A stretch of 64,000 nucleotides of DNA, from NCBI GenBank assembly GCA_036925085.1, contig JAUPFP010000006.1:8437325-8501324 (forward strand). Direction: 5' to 3'. A program made the position numbers and the translations under genes. The first letter of the stretch is position 1; each line of letters begins with the position of its first letter. This document shows, piece after piece, positions 60,978 to 64,000 of this stretch. The notes under the pieces are model-generated. The model ran no database searches and had not been told where the DNA came from. It saw nothing but the letters and a program-made list of their open reading frames with translations. Source of the stretch: Brachycybe producta (Eukaryota; Arthropoda; Diplopoda; Playtdesmida; Andrognathidae).

Positions 60978-61162
60978 TAAGGGTATTTTCGTGTTGATAT
61001 CTTTCAAAATAAACGGTTTTTTTTTAAAAAAACAAAAATTAAAAAAATATCGCATGCTTAAAGTTGAGTTATTTTCATATTTACATACAAAGTTTATTTT
61101 GAAAGATATCAAACGTGAAAATAACCTTAAGTGATTGAGCGACCCCTTCTAGTTTCTAAAAT
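60978..61162. repeat. Family E foldback repeat
   Basis: GATATCTTTCAAAATAAACG and TTTATTTTGAAAGATATCAA arms, right end CCCCTTCTAGTTTCTAAAAT. The outer left arm is missing. A small left-arm fragment of the family lies at 59653-59692. Confidence 0.65.
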
Positions 61163-61423
61163 ACATACAAAATTCCCTTTGTTCAAAAAAAAAAAATCGA
61201 TGATAGTCAGTCATTCGTGTGAACGACTGTATGTAAATCAATGGTCTGCTAAAAATGACCACTTTACTAAAGTTGTCCGTGTGAAGCAGGCCTTTTTTTC
61301 TCTCTCTCCGAACTTCAGTTAAGGCAAAATATATGAGCGCCTTAGAGGCAAATTGTGTTAAGTCACATTTTTTTTATTTAAACAACACAATTTTTACAAA
61401 TGAATCAGCTTGTCAAGTTCTAT

Positions 61424-61537
61424 CAGCGGTAAACCGTGTTAAGTCCTATTTCCTTCAAATGAAGAGAGAAACTTTCAAATGACTCTCTCCTGTAAAATTT
61501 AGGTTTTGTGACTTAACACAGTTTACCACTGAGGTCA
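61424..61537. repeat. Inverted-repeat element with CAGYGGTAAAC ends
   Basis: CAGCGGTAAACCGTGTTAAG and the right arm ACTTAACACAGTTTACCACTG, about 114 bp. hAT-like ends but no matching 8-bp duplication was found. Confidence 0.55.
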
Positions 61538-62418
61538 CTCATGTGTAGTAGAAAAAGCTGCTATTCAGTAAATTATGCTAATTGTCATTTCTAGCCTCCG
61601 TGTGCAGTCTCTTAATAGATTGTAAGATATTTCCACCACTTTCTTGAAATGCTGGAGCAAATCATTCAATAGTATCGATCACATTTTAGATCGATCTACA
61701 AAGCATTATATTGCGCTTAAGCACAACACCCATTCAACATGACTCATTGATCAGACACAATAGAAATTCAATACTGGAAATAAAAACCATTGTTGAGAAC
61801 TATTATCTATCTCATAGTTATCTGATAAGTCTTCTATATCGATCTAATGAAAAATCGATATTATTGGTGGGGGAGGGGGAGAATAAATGAATGATTTGTC
61901 CCCAAAATTCAACATACCAGTGATTCGGGAGGAAACGTCCTGGGGTTCCTCACTTCACATTATAACTAAGACAAAAAAAACTATTCTTTTTGCAATCAAA
62001 AAAGGGCTGAATAAAGGCTATATTTTTTTAGAATTCTTTACAGCTGATATAAGAGGTGTAGATTTAAATCTAGCCTTTAGCCAGTCCTTCTTTTAGCCTT
62101 ACTTCTAACCACATCTCATAAATGGTCTATTTGTTTTAAAAAAATCCCATTCTGTTTAATGGTATTTGGTGTTGGTCACCTACTGCTTTAAAGCCTGCAT
62201 ACAGAGGCTAGCCCACTGTAGTGTATATCGTTACCCCTGACAATAGGCAATCACTGATAACATTATAGGTGCTCTATTCACAGAGGGGGGAGAGAGAGAG
62301 AGAGAGCGCCAGACAGCGAACCAAATAAAACAACTTTTTTCTGCTCGCAAATTGATCGCGAGCATACGCATAAGTATGTAAAAAATGATACATACTTACA
62401 TAAAAGCAGAAAAAGAGC

Positions 62419-62570
62419 ACGCACACGCATGACACGCACACGCATGACACGCACACGCATGACACGCACACGCATGACACGCACACGCATGACACGCACA
62501 CGCATGACACGCACACGCATGACACGCACACAGACACGCACACGCATGACACGCACACAGACACGCACGC
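62419..62570. repeat. Minisatellite, 15-bp unit, about 9 copies
   Basis: Unit GACACGCACACGCAT. Because 15 is a multiple of 3 it stays open on both strands in several frames (for example repeated MTRTR), which should not be read as a gene. Confidence 0.9.
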
Positions 62571-62639
62571 ACAAATGGAGTGTACACACGCGTATATACA
62601 ATAGTAGACAAAGAGAGCACACACCCACACACATGCAAT

Positions 62640-62824
62640 CATAAAAACAAAAAGAACGCACACGCACACACGCACGCACAGAAATAGAAACACCACAAAA
62701 TAAAAACGAACACACACTCACAAAATACATACACATAGATAAACATAATGGAAACGCACGAAGAGAACATACACACATTAAACATGAGAAAAGTAGGCGC
62801 ACACGCACACAAACGGAGTGCACA

Positions 62825-62856
<32 letters not shown>

Positions 62857-62870
62857 CACACACACATTCA
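62640..62870. repeat. CA/CACG-rich low-complexity tract
   Basis: Alternating CA, CACG and CGCA runs, ending in (CA)n at about 62845-62866. Continues the repeat-rich stretch that starts with (GA)n near 62287. Confidence 0.85.
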
Positions 62871-63074
62871 AAAACAAAAAAAACGTAGTTTGTTTGTTAC
62901 TCATTCTTACTATTAAAATGACATTGCGCATGTTATGAAACAAGAGGCTAGAAAATTATATATTAATAAAATAAAATTGTTTTCAGTGCACGGATTTTGT
63001 GTACCTCCGAAGTGCATAATTTTTATAATAAATTGGTTTTAATTTCTCATATTTCCATTAGGTTAATTCTGGAT

Positions 63075-63089
63075 ATATATATATATATT

Positions 63090-63136
<47 letters not shown>
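63075..63136. repeat. (TA)n microsatellite
   Basis: Long TA run with one short interruption (TTTATTA). No Helitron ends adjoin it, unlike the tract at 34057. Confidence 0.9.
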
Positions 63137-63138
<2 letters not shown>

Positions 63139-64000
63139 TCATTCTTTAACGAAACAACTAACAGACATTGCTCTTAAGTGCACGTAAATCAAGATGCGAC
63201 TAATTAATGTTAAAACTAAAGGAGGAGGAGGAGGAGGCGGAGGGTGTAAATTGGAAAAGGGGGGCGGTGAAGTGAGGAGGGTTGGAACCGATTCGGCTGG
63301 ATTTTAGGAAGAAAAGTGGAATTAAAACATCGTGAGTTGCAAGAATCTCGTAAACTACATAGATAGATAAAAATAGAGAAAGAGAGAGATAGAGAGAGAG
63401 AGAGCAACAACAGGTTGTGTGTGGGTGGGATCGAACACAAGGCACGAAAATTCGATCAGTTAGTTTATGTGCGCGTGTTTTTTCTTTTCTGCGTGTCTGC
63501 TTCGATCTGTGTGTGTATTTGTATCTGTTTGGTTTTTGCACGTGCTTCTATCTCTCGTTGCACGTGCGTATGTGAGTGTGCTTCAATGTGTGTGATTATA
63601 TCAATCTCTGTGTGCGTACATTTTCGCTTGTGCGTGCGTTTTTTTCTGTTTTGAGTTTGCTTCAGCTTGTGCTTTTATTTGATTGTGATTGCCTTTATTT
63701 CACTATCTGTGTGTGTAGTTTTTTTTCTGTGCGTGCGTGCGTGTGTTGTTTCTATTTATGTGTGTGTGTTATGTGAGCAAAATTGCAAGATGGTTGGTTG
63801 GGCGCGGGGTTGAATTTTTTTTTCTTAGCCAGGGGTTTGACGCATGCGCTTTTTTTCTCTCTTCTCAGTTAGTATGGTTAGGTGGTACTAGTGCTAGTGC
63901 TAGTGGTGGTGGTGGTGGTGATGATGCTGATGGTGGTGGTCGATATTTTTGCTTTTGTCTGCTCGATCAAGAACGGTTGTTCGTTCTGTTGTCAAACTAA

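Larger units (their letters stand above)
53465..64000. other. Gene-free repeat-rich right end
   Basis: No host exon recognised over 10.5 kb. It holds a duplicated unit with two Helitrons, several MITEs, LINE ends and simple repeats (listed). 57530-59640 and 61540-62270 show nothing nameable beyond A/T-rich sequence; the last 600 bases are rich in GT and short GGT/GAT runs. Confidence 0.6.

Noticed and set aside
62274-62943. Long minus-strand open frames rich in Cys, Val, Arg (147 and 221 codons) and plus-strand MTRTR repeats
   Set aside because: They are translations of the 15-bp CACACG minisatellite and CA tracts; no homology or splice context.
62880-63010. Promoter for a gene off the right edge
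   Set aside because: No initiator, TATA or CpG-type signal that could be supported.
63200-64000. Several open frames near the right edge, including one running off the window
   Set aside because: Low-complexity GT, TA and GGT-derived sequence; no recognisable domain or splice sites.

Overview
The window looks like invertebrate animal DNA, most likely from an arthropod. It is AT-rich, with short exons, many small introns and dense DNA-transposon debris. The species cannot be named from the sequence. Four host genes were reconstructed exon by exon, and intron phases agree across every junction used. No tRNA, rRNA or CRISPR was seen.

Layout. (1) 509-10121, minus: the mRNA decapping scaffold EDC4/Ge-1, 22 coding exons; its last exon(s) lie off the left edge. 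(2) 13456-17998, minus: a SPATA2/Tamozhennic protein with an N-terminal PUB region and two C-terminal NZF/RanBP2-type zinc fingers; it contains a GC-AG intron. (3) 23393-25533, minus: a complete five-exon flavin-containing monooxygenase. (4) 27597-32539, plus: CCDC102A, a coiled-coil protein with an almost invariant N-terminal block. Genes 3 and 4 diverge from a shared 2-kb region that holds a 20-bp minisatellite. The four genes have separate jobs (RNA decay, ubiquitin signalling, redox metabolism, cytoskeleton); I see no functional cluster.

The right half (32.5-64 kb) has no recognisable host gene. Its main feature is a very young 10.27-kb LTR retrotransposon (43195-53460). Its 686-bp terminal repeats look identical by eye and are flanked by a TATT target duplication. 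It carries a gag-protease frame and, where pol would be expected, an unrelated 725-codon frame of unknown type. No reverse transcriptase or integrase was recognised. This is the most unusual object in the window.

The rest is a stratified set of small elements, many with readable ends: non-autonomous Helitrons (six copies, four of them as two head-to-tail pairs), two foldback MITE families with exact 9-bp target duplications (Mutator-like), PIF/Harbinger-like MITEs with TTA duplications, hAT-like MITEs with 8-bp duplications, a dispersed long-inverted-repeat family common in introns, LINE 3' ends, one tRNA-derived SINE, several perfect hairpins and minisatellites. Nested insertions give a relative order of activity.
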